64,000 bases of DNA, from positions 5,381,473 through 5,445,472 of the forward strand of contig OW203724.1 in the NCBI GenBank assembly GCA_934045075.1, given 5' to 3'. Origin of the DNA: Yponomeuta sedellus (taxonomy: Eukaryota > Arthropoda > Insecta > Lepidoptera > Yponomeutidae). Every line of letters starts with the position of its first letter. Position 1 is the stretch's first letter. Positions 20,748 to 31,942 of this stretch are shown piece by piece. Made by a program: the position numbers and the translations under genes. The notes beneath the pieces are model-generated. The model worked only from the letters and a program-made list of their open reading frames with translations. It had not been told where the DNA came from and ran no database searches.

Positions 20748-21040
20748 AAACAATTTTAAAAACCTATTTAGAAGCTAAAAATTCCACCTATGCCGGGATT
20801 TGAACCCGCGACCTCTGGCTATCCGTGCTAGCGCTCTTTCCAACTGAGCTAATGGGCGTCTCACCGGTATCAGTGAAATTTCGAACCTCTCTACAATATT
20901 CTCTGTATTACGTACAGGCAGTGACATGTAGCTGAAGTAATTTGCATCACTTGCAGCCCCGAGTACCTATTTTGCAGTTAGGTTTTACATCGGAATGATA
21001 TTGCTGTACCCACATGATTATATTATTATTAATGCACTAT
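20748..21040 (-). repeat. Family T copy T5, with start of a second unit
   Basis: Minus-strand tail, tRNA-like body and full leader (to TGTACCCACATGATTATA), followed at once by TATTAATGCACTA. That last block is the 3' end of another unit, so the copy is a truncated head-to-tail dimer. The B box is altered (GGATTTGAACCC). Confidence 0.75.
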
Positions 21041-21164
21041 CCAACCAACTTTGCCAACTTTGCCTGTGTGTCCAACTTTCCAACCACTATTAAAAAAGAT
21101 AGACCAATATGACAATCACCAAATTCGACAGCCCTTGAGACAAGTTCTATTCATCATCATTATC

Positions 21165-21600
21165 ATCAGCCATTTGACGCCCACTGCAGGGCATATTCCT
21201 CTCTCATGGTTTCCCAAGCTTTGCGGTCTTGTACCATCTGCATTAAGCGTCTCCCTGCCTCCGTAATCAGGAAGAAGGCCCAAGTACGCCCAACGCGCGA
21301 TGGTGAGAGCTAAGTTAGGAGTTTCACTGCGTGATCAGATCAGGAATGAGGAGATCCGCACAAAAATCGAGTTACTGTTATAGCTTGAAGTATTGCTCGG
21401 TTGAAGTGGCAGTGGGCGGGGCACATAGCTCGAAAAACTGATGGCCGTTGGGGCGAAAAAGTTTTGACCTGGCGACCACGAGCCGGACATGCCTTACACC
21501 AAATGGTGTGATATATGTAATATGAAGTTTGTTCAGGAGATCCGATCAGCAACGTATTCGGGAACGCAATGGCTCCCAGCCGCTAGCGTGCGACGTGAAG
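21165..21600. mobile_element. RTE-like LINE fragments
   Basis: 21165-21255 (minus) has the typical 3' sequence TTGACGCCCACTGCAGGGCA. 21290-21600 (plus) encodes, with stops, RAMVRAKLGVSLRDQIRNEE and later an IRS-x(2)-Y-like ending, resembling the post-RT C-terminal region of RTE-type proteins. Both are 5'-truncated and broken. Confidence 0.5.
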
Positions 21601-21639
21601 CCACTTTCAAACCCCACTCGGTTCCCTTTTTCTTTTTAA

Positions 21640-22287
21640 AACTACCCTTCAATATTTTAGTATGTTTTTGCTTGTCAATTTAATGTGTACATACCCACAA
21701 TCTATAATTCTTCAATGACATGGTGGCTGATGCAACTATTATTATGAATTTACCTAATTTGTTCGATAATACTTACGTATAAAATTAGATATATCATGCA
21801 AAATCATGACATAGGTATATATGTAATGTATTAATGTTTACTTCACCAGATTGACAGTCGCACCGTGAATGGGATCTAACCATCAGTGCCCCGGAATTTG
21901 CATGTAAATTGAATAACGCTGAGGCGACGTGGCAGCTCGCTGCCGGCCACCTCCCTTATATTTGTTTTTATACCCTAAAAGTGCTCTGTATCCTATAAAT
22001 AACCGAGGATGTTTTGCACTTGATTGAGATGCTTCGACAATTTAAGGGTTAGCAGTAGCGCAGTACTATTCTTCGATTATCAGTTTTTTCACATCAGGTC
22101 CTAGATTTGACTCTTATACCTAAATTTATTTTGCTTTCTTATTAACGTACCATTAAGCACCGTATAGTTTTATAAATATCACCCGTGCCCGCCGCAGATT
22201 GGCAATTCGATGCGCTAAGGTATTTGAACATAATTTTGTTTATTACTTAATATTGTTTTATATGATATGACGATAGGTACTGTTATA

Positions 22288-22338
<51 letters not shown>

Positions 22339-23515
22339 TATAATATAAGTTATTCTTTTGATTGCATGTGACATATAATAATTGATCAATATTGGTTTTC
22401 AATGAAGTAAAACATATATAGAACTTTAAATCTATAACTATTTCTTTAACTTGTAACTTGATGCTAAATGTATCATCTTTATGAGTAAAAATACTTATTA
22501 CTTATTACCTAGTAGGGATTCGTTAAGAGATTTCTTTGAAGAAACTAGTAATAGTCTGCCTGTAGCCAGTCAGTATGTCTATGAGAATATTATGAACGTT
22601 AGGAAACATTTCAGTAAATTTAAACCTTAAGGTGGACTACATAAGAAGAAGAAGAAACTCATAGGTAGCCGGTAAATACGAGAAACACACATGAACTTTC
22701 TTTCCCAAGATTAAGACTGGTAAAGATTAATACATCCTTTATGGGGCATTGTATAAGTTTCTATAAAAAGATTCCCAAGTTTGCCAGAAACGCAGTTCAA
22801 ACACTGGTTAGTGCACTTTGTGCCAAAAGAGCAGAACCGAGCCGCCCCTTGTGTTTAGCATGACGAAAAATTAACTAAGTTTAGAGTTATTTTTGGCCAA
22901 TTGATTTTCGAAAATCAGCCAGATTTTGAAATGGACACCTAGTTTTACTTGTAACGTCCAACAAGTCACAGTGTCGGTGTTATTTTGAATAAAATACTTT
23001 GATTGATTCTCTGCATTCAAAAGATCGTAGGCAATTCTTATACTAGGTACTATTCTTATTACTATGTACCTTTGCGAGACAATTCTAGTAGCGCCTGTCC
23101 GCAGCCGTTGTAGTAACCGCAACATACACACATACATCCATATATACATAAACCTACACATGTACCCCAACGGTCACAACGTATTTATTATTTAGGTAGA
23201 TATCTGCTAATGCTCTTACCTGGAACACCTCTGAAGCGAGGATAGTCATGTATGTGTGGCAAGTGGTTCGCAGATCTAGTAGGGGCATGGCTGATGTAGG
23301 TACTTAAATAGCGGAGCACTTAATTAATGGGCTAAGTCAAGCGGAGCGTCCACTGAGAGCTCATTTCATCAATCTAAATTGTAACTTCGAATTGATTACC
23401 GCTCTTCTTGGGTTATTTGAACCATGGTTTAGAAATTTAAAAAAAAGTTTTTTTTTGTCACACAGAAATTATTTTGTTAAACTTTGCTAATAAGCGTAAA
23501 CAAATAATATCACGC
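21640..23515. other. Mostly unassigned A+T-rich DNA with (TA)n and small fragments
   Basis: A (TA)n tract lies at 22289-22342. A family B SINE tail fragment (GTGCCCGCCGCAGATTGGCA) lies at 22185-22232. An RTE-like 3' end (GGTGGACTACATAAGAAGAA) lies at 22628-22655. Nothing coding is recognised. Confidence 0.4.
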
Positions 23516-23517
23516 GC

Positions 23518-23775
23518 GCGCGGTAAGGTGCAGGATAGGTGACTTCTGCTAGTGGCATTTTTCCGAGCGCTTCCGTGCTTCGCAAGGCACGTCAAGCCGT
23601 TGGTGCCGGCTGTCATGTAATGGCAGTCGTTAAGCCATGTCATAGGCCTCATGGGCGGCTTGATAACTTCTGACATTAAGACCCGCCACTGTCTTACAAC
23701 CCTCCACCAATTCGGACCCGTGGTGAAGTATGGCCTGTGTTGCAGGAAGGTTAGGTTACAAGGGTTGATATCGAA
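23518..23775 (+). repeat. 5S-rRNA-like SINE (S5), 5'-truncated
   Basis: It starts within the promoter region (GCGGTAAGGTGCAGGATAGG). The body continues CCGGCTGTCATGTAATGGCA, GGCTTGATAACTTCTGACAT and CCTCCACCAATTCGGAC, to TACAAGGGTTGATATCG. Confidence 0.7.
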
Positions 23776-24278
23776 ACAATAACAGCACGGGAAGTAATAA
23801 ACGTTGCAAAAAATTACTACAGTTCCAACTTCTTATGGTCGGCGTTGGTCAACTCAATGTTTATTTGACATAGTTGCCACTGCGCAGTTTGTCCTTGCTA
23901 AGATGAGACTAATAAGTGCGGAAATCTCAGGTCTAATCACTAATTAACATGGCCTCGGCTGCACAGAAGGGACGTGAGGCGAGGGCGCGAGAAAGACCTG
24001 TCTTCCCAATTCACTTCAATTCAAAATGTGCTGAAGGGACGGGCATCCAGTTCGAGAGTGCGGGGCTAGGGCGGAAATTCTATAAGCTTTGCGCCTCTTC
24101 CGTGATATAAGCCTTATGTGCCCCAGTCCTTAGAATCCCGTTACCGCTGACGTCTTTCAATTACTTACTAGCCCATAACAACATGGTAATAGTTAGATAA
24201 CTAGTGTATTGTATCAACAATATTACAAGTGACATTATCTCTAAGCTGTCTTATATTGAAGAGTGGCGTACTTAAGAA

Positions 24279-24592
24279 AGGTGCCGGGCGTTTTCTCTGC
24301 ATAGCGTTAGCGCTGTGTCAACTGAGCGTACCGTCGTTATACTGCATGTATGTAGAACAAATCGTGACAACATGCCATACGATGCGTTGAAATGACGGAC
24401 GGCGGCTCAACGCACAAGGAGAACAGGTTGACGAAGTGGGGAAGGGAGCTGCGTTGAAACGACGGAGCGACAGCGCAGTATTGATGCGGTTTATACAAAG
24501 ATACGACGAGCGCTCGTGTGGAATTCACTGAATTGAAATCATTGTATTGCGACGACGCAGCGCAGCCGCAACGCCCGTGTGGCATTGCCCTT
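24279..24592. repeat. Possible MITE
   Basis: Ends are weakly inverted (GGTGCCGGGCGTT at left, CAACGCCCGTGTGGCA at right). The interior has several GCGTTGAAACGACGG-like and CGACGACGCAGCGC segments reminiscent of hAT-type MITEs. No ORF. The evidence is compositional and weak. Confidence 0.3.
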
Positions 24593-24659
24593 ACAAATCA
24601 AGCAAAAAATTCCATCTTAAGTAACGCTATTAAAAAAACCAGACCGCCAATTGCATTCG

Positions 24660-24732
24660 ATATCGATATCAACCCTTCTATGTCTCCACTGCTGGGGCAC
24701 GGGTCTCTTCTTGCATCGCAGGAAGGTTACTT
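24660..24732 (-). repeat. 5S-rRNA-like SINE (S5), 3' fragment
   Basis: The complement of TGCGATGCAAGAAGAGACCC, GTGCCCCAGCAGTGGAGACA and AGGGTTGATATCG, which is the 3' end of the family. Confidence 0.6.
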
Positions 24733-25019
24733 GCACTATATTTTAATATACTTTGAAATTTTAAATTCAGTGCCTTATGTACTATAAAAATATTAAATCT
24801 ATTACTGCTTGATTTTAATTTAAACTTGAAAATGTATCTTGAGAGTTAGGCTCGGAAGATTCCTATCGCGTTGAGGAATTAGACTAATCGTTGATTGTTA
24901 TTATTATAAGTATAGTGGATCAAATGCAAGCACACTTGCTATTTCCTAGTGAATCTATGCTTGTATTTAAATAGCGTACCATATAAAAAAATTCATTAAC
25001 CGACATTTATACCTTTTCT

Positions 25020-25335
25020 ACTGTAACCTTTACTCCTCGTGTTTCGTTTAGAAATTTTCTTCTTTTACTTAGCCTAGGCAACGTAACCAATTTACGAGTA
25101 GTGTAGAGTTTTCTATCCTGAGCCACCTCGGACCACTCCGGCAGATGTTGGTCAAGATCACCTCTCCACCGTATTATAGGCCGGTCTCGACTTCAATATG
25201 TCCGTCGTGTGGCGCCCCACTCGGTGGCGAGTTTCGCCCGCCTATTCGGGAGAATTCGGCTGACATGACCAGCCAGAACTCATATTAGTGCGAAATTACT
25301 CTGAAGGCGTATTTCTTACGGTTGTCTTACTCTGA
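25020..25335 (-). mobile_element. LINE C-terminal remnant (RxPxxRWxxDL type)
   Basis: Minus-strand translation around 25100-25200 contains IIRWRGDLDQHLPEWSEVAQ followed by DR. This matches the RW-D-L...W...A-DR pattern near the end of many insect LINE proteins. A second piece of the same family is at 40478-40590. Frame broken, no upstream RT. Confidence 0.55.
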
Positions 25336-25689
25336 TACCGAGGACTTTCTGAGATCTATAATAAATAATAAAATAAAATATGTTTATTTTCAGTATCAAA
25401 CTTAAAGTAGGTTACAATTTGTGTGGGAGTTTCCTTTTAAGTAAGAATTACCTGTGCCAGGAAAACTCCCGCTCTTCCTAATTGGGGAGCATTAATTAAG
25501 GTGATTACAGCTGAGAATTAAATCAAATTTAGCATGCAAAAAAAAATTAAGTAAACAACAAACTCCTTTCAGAGAATCGAAAAACAATACATTGCTATTA
25601 TTATACTATTTTCAAATTGTTTGAAGAAGTTTTAAACAATGAAAACATAATTAGAATTTATCATGTTGAAACTATATAATAGGTATATA

Positions 25690-25965
25690 TATGATATGAT
25701 ACGATACAATACAATACGATACGATACGATACGATACGGTACGATACGATACGATACGATACGATACGATACGATACGATACGATACGATACGATAGATA
25801 CGATACGATACGATACGATACGATACGATACGATACGATACGATACGATACGATACGATACGATACGATACGATACGATACGATACGATACGATACGATA
25901 CGATATGATATGATATGAATGATACGATAGAATACGATACGATACGATATGATATGATATGATAT
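25690..25965 (+). repeat. (GATAC)n pentanucleotide satellite
   Basis: About 275 bp of tandem GATAC with edge variants (GATAT, AATAC) and one GATA interruption near 25795. It begins just beyond the 3' side of the minus-strand LINE remnant 26036-26488. Long open frames rich in Ser-Tyr-Arg-Ile-Val here come only from the repeat. Confidence 0.95.
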
Positions 25966-26035
25966 CGAAACCAGGTACAAGATCCATATGAAATTTAAAA
26001 TATATTTATAATGTAAAATAAACTTCTATATTTAT

Positions 26036-26488
26036 TTATGCGTTTCGTAGTAGAAGTTTTTCAACATCGTTGTAGCTTAACGAGTCTAGCCATTTCGTTA
26101 TTATACTTCTGCATTCGAAATGAGATTTTTCATAAATATTGTGCATTTTATTTATTTTATTATAAAGAAAAGATGATTGCGCGCTGTACTGCATCCTAGC
26201 AAAATTAGTTCTTATTAGATGTGTTTTAGCTACTAAGTCATTTCTCCTTTTACTTTTTGAATTGAGGTTATTAGGTAGATTTTTGTGTTTTTTTAACAGG
26301 ATTTGCAATATATATAATTTTGTAATGGATAAGAGGTGGCTTTCTTTATATAAACTTTCTGTGGAATATCGTATTTTCTTAAAATACATTACCTTAATAA
26401 GACCACGCTGCACTCGTTCTAGTTTCAGAAGTTTAACCTTGGACGCACCGCCCCAGACCGGAATACAGTAAACTATAATCGTGAACAA
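26036..26488 (-). mobile_element. Reverse transcriptase C-terminal remnant (CR1/jockey-like)
   Basis: The minus frame reads IPVWGGASKVKLLKLERVQR, then GLIKVMYFKK and LYILQILLKKHKNLP. This is the thumb/C-terminal region that follows the catalytic domain in CR1/jockey-type LINEs (YG-x-PVWGG...LERVQR). The catalytic YADD part is absent, so it is 5'-truncated. About 150 codons are open. On the 3' side it runs into A+T-rich sequence with AATAAA-like signals and then the GATAC satellite. Confidence 0.75.
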
Positions 26489-26512
26489 GTGCTTTACTGT
26501 GTCTAAAACACT

Positions 26513-26515
26513 CTT

Positions 26516-26584
<69 letters not shown>

Positions 26585-26590
26585 TACACA
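26513..26590 (+). repeat. (TC)n/(CA)n microsatellite
   Basis: CTCTCTCTCTCTC passes into (CA)n with single-base interruptions. Confidence 0.95.
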
Positions 26591-27054
26591 CAAACAAACT
26601 ATCATGGTGAATAGTTATTTTTTTATTATTTATTGTCATTTTTTTTCTTTTTCTGCTGATTGTTTTTTGGTATATTGTAATTATGTAATATCACGTATCA
26701 TCTATATTAGGAGAGGGTACTGATCTTTGTAACACAGGTAGTTTAACTATATTCTATTATAAAGTTTTTCATTGTTACAGGTAAGGCATCAAAACTGGAG
26801 ATTAGTGACAAGTTCTACTGTTCTCATCAAAAGTGGTAAAGTATTATGAAAGTAGAAGAGCAAAACAAATTTCTCATTTACTTATCAGTCTTTAATTAGA
26901 GTATTTAGCTGAGCTCTCCCCAATTACCGAGCTGCTACGACGGAGTCTAAAATATTGTTAAATCTGTGTATAACTACTATATTTCTATCAATTGTTCTGT
27001 GTTTCCGCGGTAGGTACCCGTCAATCAGTTTCCGTGTCTTCTTTTCCGTCAATG

Positions 27055-27180
27055 GGTGTCTGGAAGAAATTACTTTTAGTAATAAGGCCGCTGCTTATAC
27101 TGTACTGTTATTTTTTAAGTCCCTTATGTAATCCCGGGTGTACATGCAATAAAAAATATTCTATCTATCTATCTAGGTAC
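27055..27180 (+). mobile_element. LINE 3' tail with (ATCT)n
   Basis: GGGTGTCTGGAAGAAATTAC, TTTTAGTAATAAGGCCGC, then GCAATAAAAAATATTC and (TATC)n. Hairpin stem ATTAC/GTAAT. Family B SINE tail sequence follows directly. Confidence 0.65.
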
Positions 27181-27270
27181 GCGTGGTAATCCCCGTGGAA
27201 ATACCCATAATCTCTCTCTCTCTCAGAGAAGGTATGTGCCCTGCATTGGGACGTTCATTGGCTTCATAGA
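27180..27270 (+). repeat. tRNA-derived SINE (family B), 3' fragment (B8)
   Basis: GCGTGGTAATCCCCGTGG, (TC)n AGAGAAGGTATGTGCCCTG and CATTGGGACG resemble the 3' third of copy B3. Confidence 0.55.
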
Positions 27271-27621
27271 AGAAATGGTATTTTTTGGTAACAAACGATT
27301 TATATTCTGTTTTTATTAACACAAAAATAATAAGTACAAAATTTCTGTAAGTGAGACTAATTTTATACGGAATTAACATTATTTTGGTTCTTATAATAAG
27401 ATTGGTGTGATTTATATTACAAGACAACTCAAATATACGAAAACACTTCATACATAATATTGTATGAACGTCACTATAACGTACAATACGGGCGTCCTTC
27501 TGACGTCACTGTTACGACGTATCGTACGAGTATAGCGCCTTTTTGTACATAATTATGACCAGACTTTTCCACGGGTAATGTTATGAAAAGTATTAGACGT
27601 TCATATACAACCTTCATTATC

Positions 27622-27700
27622 TATCAGGATCATGGCAAGTGGCAGTCCCTAGTCTCTGCCTACCCCTCTGGGATACAGGCGTGAGGTTATGTATGTATGT
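27622..27700 (+). mobile_element. LINE L1a 3' end, short
   Basis: ATCATGGCAAGTGGCAGTCC, CTACCCCTCTGGGATACAGG and CGTGAGGTTATG followed by (TATG)3. This is the last stretch of family L1a with the start of its tetranucleotide tail. Confidence 0.7.
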
Positions 27701-28124
27701 ATACAACCTTCCTTTAATACAGCCTTCGCATTGAGATTTGAATTTTTTATTTTGCAAATTTAGAGATCACTTCACGAGTTAGGTCCAGCAAGACTTTTAT
27801 GCTGTTTTCACCAATTATTTGAAAGTAACAAAATATTTCAAAACTCTGCAGTTTTAGACCGGGATTTTAGGTGGCTGGAGGAAATTTTAACGCACGATCG
27901 ACCATGCCGTAACGTCATTATCCAGGCAGTTGCGGACGCGAGAAAATCAGACTAAGCACTGATGCACTTCACGTCGTGAAGTTTAAATCATCCGCTAAAG
28001 CAGATTTTAATCAAACTCAAACTTAATTATTTTATTCACTGTAAAAATGTTTTGCTCTTGTCAACAGGCGGTACTAAGTGTTCACGAACTTTTTGAAACG
28101 AGAGTACTCAACCTACCTTACTTA

Positions 28125-28980
28125 CTTGTAAATTATTTACTAAGATAGCATAACTCAATTTATTACTAACACTATATGGGGAGATTACTTATAACTAACT
28201 TACTAACTTGTAAATTGTTTACTAAGATAGCATAACTCAATTCGTTACTAACACTGTATGGGGAGATTCCTCAACCTACCTATAAGTAACTTACTTACTT
28301 GTAAATTGTTTACTAAGATAGTATAACTCAATTTATTACTAACACTACATGGGGAGATTACTCAACCTACCTATAACTGACTTACTTACTTGTAAATTGT
28401 TTACTAATTATACTATTTTTATTTTTAATGCACTAACCCGTACCAAGGAACAAATTTAAAAACCTATTTAGAGGCTAAAAATTTCACCCATGCCGGGATT
28501 CGAACCCGCAACCTCTGGCTATCCGTGCCAGCGCTCTACCAATTGAGCCAATGGGCGACTCACGGCATCAGTGAAATTTAGTGATATCGTTCCGATGTTA
28601 AAACCTAACTGCAAAGTAGGTAGTCGGGGCTGTAAGTATTGCAATTTGCTTAAGTCAGATGTGTCGCTGCCTGTACGTAATACAGAGAGTGGTGTAAAGA
28701 GGTTCGAAATTTCACTGATGCCGTGAGTCGCCCATTGGCTCAATTGGTAGAGCGCTGGCACGGATAGCCAGAGGTTGCGGGTTCAAATCCCGGCATGGGT
28801 GAAATTTTTAGCCTCTAAATAGGTTTTTAAAATTGTTTACTAAGATAGCATAATTCAATTTGTTACTAACACTATATGGGAGATTCCTCAACCTACCTAT
28901 ATAACTAACTTACTTAGTTGTAAATTGTTTACTAACATAGCATAAGTCAATTTGTTATTAACACTATAATAACAAGATTT
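28125..28980 (+). repeat. Minisatellite, about 81-92-bp unit, split by a family T element
   Basis: Units begin CTTGTAAATTGTTTACTAAG and continue ATAGCATAACTCAATTTGTT and ACTAACACTATATGGGGAG. They start at 28125, 28206, 28298, 28389 and, after the insertion, about 28917. Spacings are 81, 92 and 91 bp. Copies differ by a few substitutions and one short deletion in unit 1. No spacer variability of CRISPR type. Confidence 0.9.
28407..28829. repeat. Family T copy T6, palindromic, 13-bp target duplication
   Basis: Left part: complement of tail and tRNA-like body down to a short piece of leader. Right part: complete forward leader (GATATCGTTCCGATG onward), tRNA-like body (about 28730-28801) and truncated tail. 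AAATTGTTTACTA is present at 28394-28406 and again at 28830-28842. The interrupted minisatellite unit proves it is a duplicated target. Two tRNA-like bodies therefore face away from each other inside one insertion event. Confidence 0.88.
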
Positions 28981-29139
28981 CTCTTCTCAATTATTTTACG
29001 TACTTAATTGGCCTGAGAGACCAAAGACATTATGGCTACACAGCCTACGGCAGTGATTTCAGCAGATTACTAGTTCCTTGTGTGTATTGGAAACCTCGAA
29101 AAGGAAGATGGCCGAATTAGTTGCCAACATCCGATAGAA

Positions 29140-29305
29140 GTGCCGGCTGTCATGTAATGGCTTGATAACTTCTGACAGTAAGGCCCGCCACACTCTTACA
29201 ATCCTCCACCAACCCGGACTTGGCTCCCGTGGTGGAGTATGGCCTACCCTTCCTGCGATGCAGGAAGAGACTCGTGATCCAGCAGTGGGGATATACAAGG
29301 GTTTA
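29140..29305 (+). repeat. 5S-rRNA-like SINE (S5), internally deleted
   Basis: GCCGGCTGTCATGTAATGGC joins directly to TTGATAACTTCTGACAGTAA, skipping the segment between. It ends CAGCAGTGGGGATATACAAG. Confidence 0.7.
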
Positions 29306-29754
29306 TAACGCTAACGATCCGATAGAAGACATATGCGATAGAAGATAGGTACATAAAGAATAAGAGAGAGATACTTTTGGAAGTTTTTATCACAAATCGT
29401 TCATATTTCAGCGATTTCCTGTCATTGTGTTCAGAACATACGCGGCACTAAGTGCGGTTCGTAGTACATAATTCCACAGTGAGATAATGAAGACAAGAGA
29501 TGTCTTGTCTTGAGCAGAGGGGGCTTTTGTTTGCAGCGAGTGCGGTTAAGCGCTCATTACGTTAAATTATAAGGTTACCCCTCATTCTGTGCAACCCTTC
29601 AGATGTCGTTAGGTCTGCCTTTGTACGCCGTGTGTGTTACACAGCCGACGAACCCTTACTTCGAAATTAAATCTATTTATTTCCCACATGGTTTGAAATT
29701 AGAAACTCAGCTCAGAAATTCCAGGCAGAAAATTATTACACGAGTATATACGAG

Positions 29755-29895
29755 GTAGATTATACTATATTGCACAACCAGAAGAAAGAATTACCAATGG
29801 TTTCCTATATCGAAGTAGTGGTATATTATTATCATTGTCGATCTTACCGCGTAGAGCGATCTCTTCCAGGCAATATTTGGATAGAGTGGATTGGA
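29755..29895 (-). mobile_element. LINE 3' tail (diverged)
   Basis: Complement of TTGCCTGGAAGAGATCGC at the right and of a TGCAATATAG-type polyadenylation region at the left. Same 3' family as 36418-36545, more decayed. Confidence 0.4.
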
Positions 29896-30002
29896 GGAAT
29901 AATAGTCAGTAGGGTGTACATCAATAAGCGAATCTAAAATATAATGTTAATTGTAGTAACAAGAAAGTGATATGTATTATAGAACATAATAATTATGTCT
30001 CT

Positions 30003-30130
30003 TTATTGAGTGCTCTCCGCTTGTGAGCATTCTAACATTGAGGTATGTTAACAGGTAACAGGTATTTTAACAGCAGGTTTCCTCACGGTGCTTTCTTTTA
30101 ACGTTAGCGAGTGGTGTTGCTACCATAATC
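30003..30130 (-). repeat. tRNA-derived SINE (family B), internal fragment (B9)
   Basis: CAGGTTTCCTCACGGTG and AACGTTAGCGAGTGGTGTTG match the centre of the family on the minus strand, with a local duplication ACAGGTAACAGGT. Confidence 0.5.
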
Positions 30131-30499
30131 CGCTCTCCCGCAACGCCCTCATTATATTCCTTTATTTCACGTGGTAGTGGATCTAGGGCTTACGCTGTTG
30201 ATGCATTCTACAGTACATTCGATGCATTCTTTAGTCAAAAAGGTTAAATTTTAAATTGGTTGTTCCAATTATAAGTAGTTATATTCTAATTTACCAAATT
30301 ATAGAATTTGGTAAATTAAGATATTATTGTCTAGTATAAATAGCACACATATCGCATTAGGATATGCCTGTAATGGTATGTATTTTTGGGGCGTAAATAA
30401 AAACAACAAAATAGAAATAAATTAATTAATTAAATCTCTAGGCCGACACCACACAGCAGTACACTTACCTCGGGCAGATATTGCAGTTAGGTAAAAACA

Positions 30500-31045
30500 A
30501 TTTTGAGAAGGAGACAGAGAGGAGGATCCAGCTGGGCTAGGCAGCGTTTGGGAAACTACGCCGAGTCTTCTCGTCATCCATACCGCAATGTTTGAAAATG
30601 AAAGTTTTCAATCAGTGCGTCCTACTTGTGATGACCTACGGAGCCGAGACATGGACACTCACAAAAGGGCTAGTCCACCAGTTCAAAGTCGCTCAGCAAG
30701 CTATGGAGAGAGCTATGCTCGGAGTTTCTCTGAAGGATTCGTAACGAATGCATCCGACCGAGAACCAAAGTTATCGACATAGCTCAGAGAATCAACAAGT
30801 TGAAGTTGCAGTGGGCTGACCATATCTCGCGAAGAACCAACAACCGTTGGAGTAAACGTGTTCTTGAGTGGAGACCGCGACTCGGCAAACGTAGTGTAGG
30901 ACGCCCTCAGACCAGGTGGGATGACGATCTGCGAAAAACTGCCGGCAGATGCTGGATGCGGCAAGCTGAAGACAGGGCGCTATGGCGCTCATTAGGGGAG
31001 GACTATGGCCAGCAGTGGACTACATAATATAGCCTCAAGAAGAAG
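30500..31045 (+). mobile_element. RTE-like LINE ORF2 C-terminus
   Basis: Across two frames the plus strand encodes RIQLGWAAFGKLRRVFSSSI, then MTYGAETWTLTK and, in the frame 30800-31027, KLQWADHISRRTNNRWSKRV and GKRSVGRPQTRWDDDLRK, ending DRALWRSLGEDYGQQW. YGAETW, W-x-G/D-H-x(2)R and GRP-x-RW-x-DD are hallmarks of the RTE-type C-terminal region. A stop and a frame change near 30740-30790 break it. Just after the stop come CTCAAGAAGAAGAAG repeats. Pieces of the same family lie at 31955-32015, 41360-41500 and 55405-55612. Confidence 0.8.
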
Positions 31046-31659
31046 AAGAAAGTTCATATTACATTTATGGGGTACTGTACAAAAGTTCTACAACGAGATT
31101 TGTCAAAATAAATTAGAGTTAAGAAAAATGGGACGGTGAAAAATATGACTTACGCAGAATTTGTGCAAAAAAGTTTACTATGACTGACTTAATACTATGA
31201 AAGATTATTTAGAAGACAAAGATGTCTGATAATAAATAGTAGATTAATATGAAAATATATTTAGAAGACGATTGTGTCTAGAGTATTCAACACTTTTATA
31301 AGACTTAAATTTGAAGTAAAAAAATCAGTTAATTGACTTTTTTGAACAATTTTTTTTTTATCTCAATAAATGTGATTTTTTATTAGTTTCTTCTTCACAA
31401 TTAATTGGTTTAATGGTGAAATTTACAACTTTGATGTTCATTAAGGAAATATTTAATTTTTAAAATTAAATTAGTTACGATCCTATATTAATAAGTATCT
31501 GTTTCTTTTTAGCAATAACTGAAAAGAAAAAAAAAACTTTATAATAATAAATATAGATGTAAATATATTACATAGACTGTTACGATATGGTCACATAAAC
31601 AACGTAATATTATACCATTTAATAAAAATTATAATTTACTTTGTTTGGCATAGAGTGGT

Positions 31660-31707
31660 GCATACTGTGGCATGCCCAGGGTGGGGATTATGGGCATTAC
31701 CCCCTAT
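31660..31707 (+). mobile_element. RTE-like 3' region, left part, split by a foldback element
   Basis: GTGGCATGCCCAGGGTGGGG and GGGCATTACCCCCTAT match, in complement, the unbroken sequence at 41425-41490. The continuation (GATAGCACAACGTGGCGCTC, ending near 32015) resumes at 31955. Confidence 0.7.
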
Positions 31708-31942
31708 AGTTAGAATATTTTTGGGGCTTAATCGCGCAGTAATTTATTGCTATTTTACCTCGACGAGAAGACTGATGGCTGGCACCCGTTTGCATCTTCG
31801 TTGGGTGCCAGCCATCAGTCTTGTCGTGACCACGATGACTGTAACGTCGTCGAAACGTCGAGGTAAAATAGCAATAAATTACTGCGCGATTAAGCCCCGA
31901 AAATATTCTATGTGTTCAAGTCGCGAAAGTTTAAAATATGTT
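31708..31942. repeat. Double-palindrome element with 12-bp direct repeats
   Basis: Outer arms at about 31721-31767 and 31854-31903 pair GGGGCTTAATCGCGCAGTAA, TTTATTGCTATTTTACCTCG and their complements. Inner arms (about 31770-31789 and 31803-31823) pair AGACTGATGGCTGGCACCC. Between inner and outer right arms lies GTGACCACG, a small hairpin, and CGAAACGTCG. ATTACCCCCTAT (31696-31707) and ATTACTCCCTAT (31943-31954) flank it. The RTE relative at 41425-41490 has a single copy of this 12-mer, so the element is a genuine insertion. No ORF. Confidence 0.75.

Noticed and set aside
25661..25987. Open frames of about 100 codons in both phases
   Set aside because: They are translations of the GATAC pentanucleotide repeat.
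28125..28980. CRISPR-like array
   Set aside because: Units are 81-92 bp, tandem without variable spacers, in a eukaryotic context. It is a minisatellite.
30713..30992. Minus-strand frames over the RTE-like C-terminus
   Set aside because: The plus strand carries the recognisable LINE protein motifs; the minus frames are by-products.
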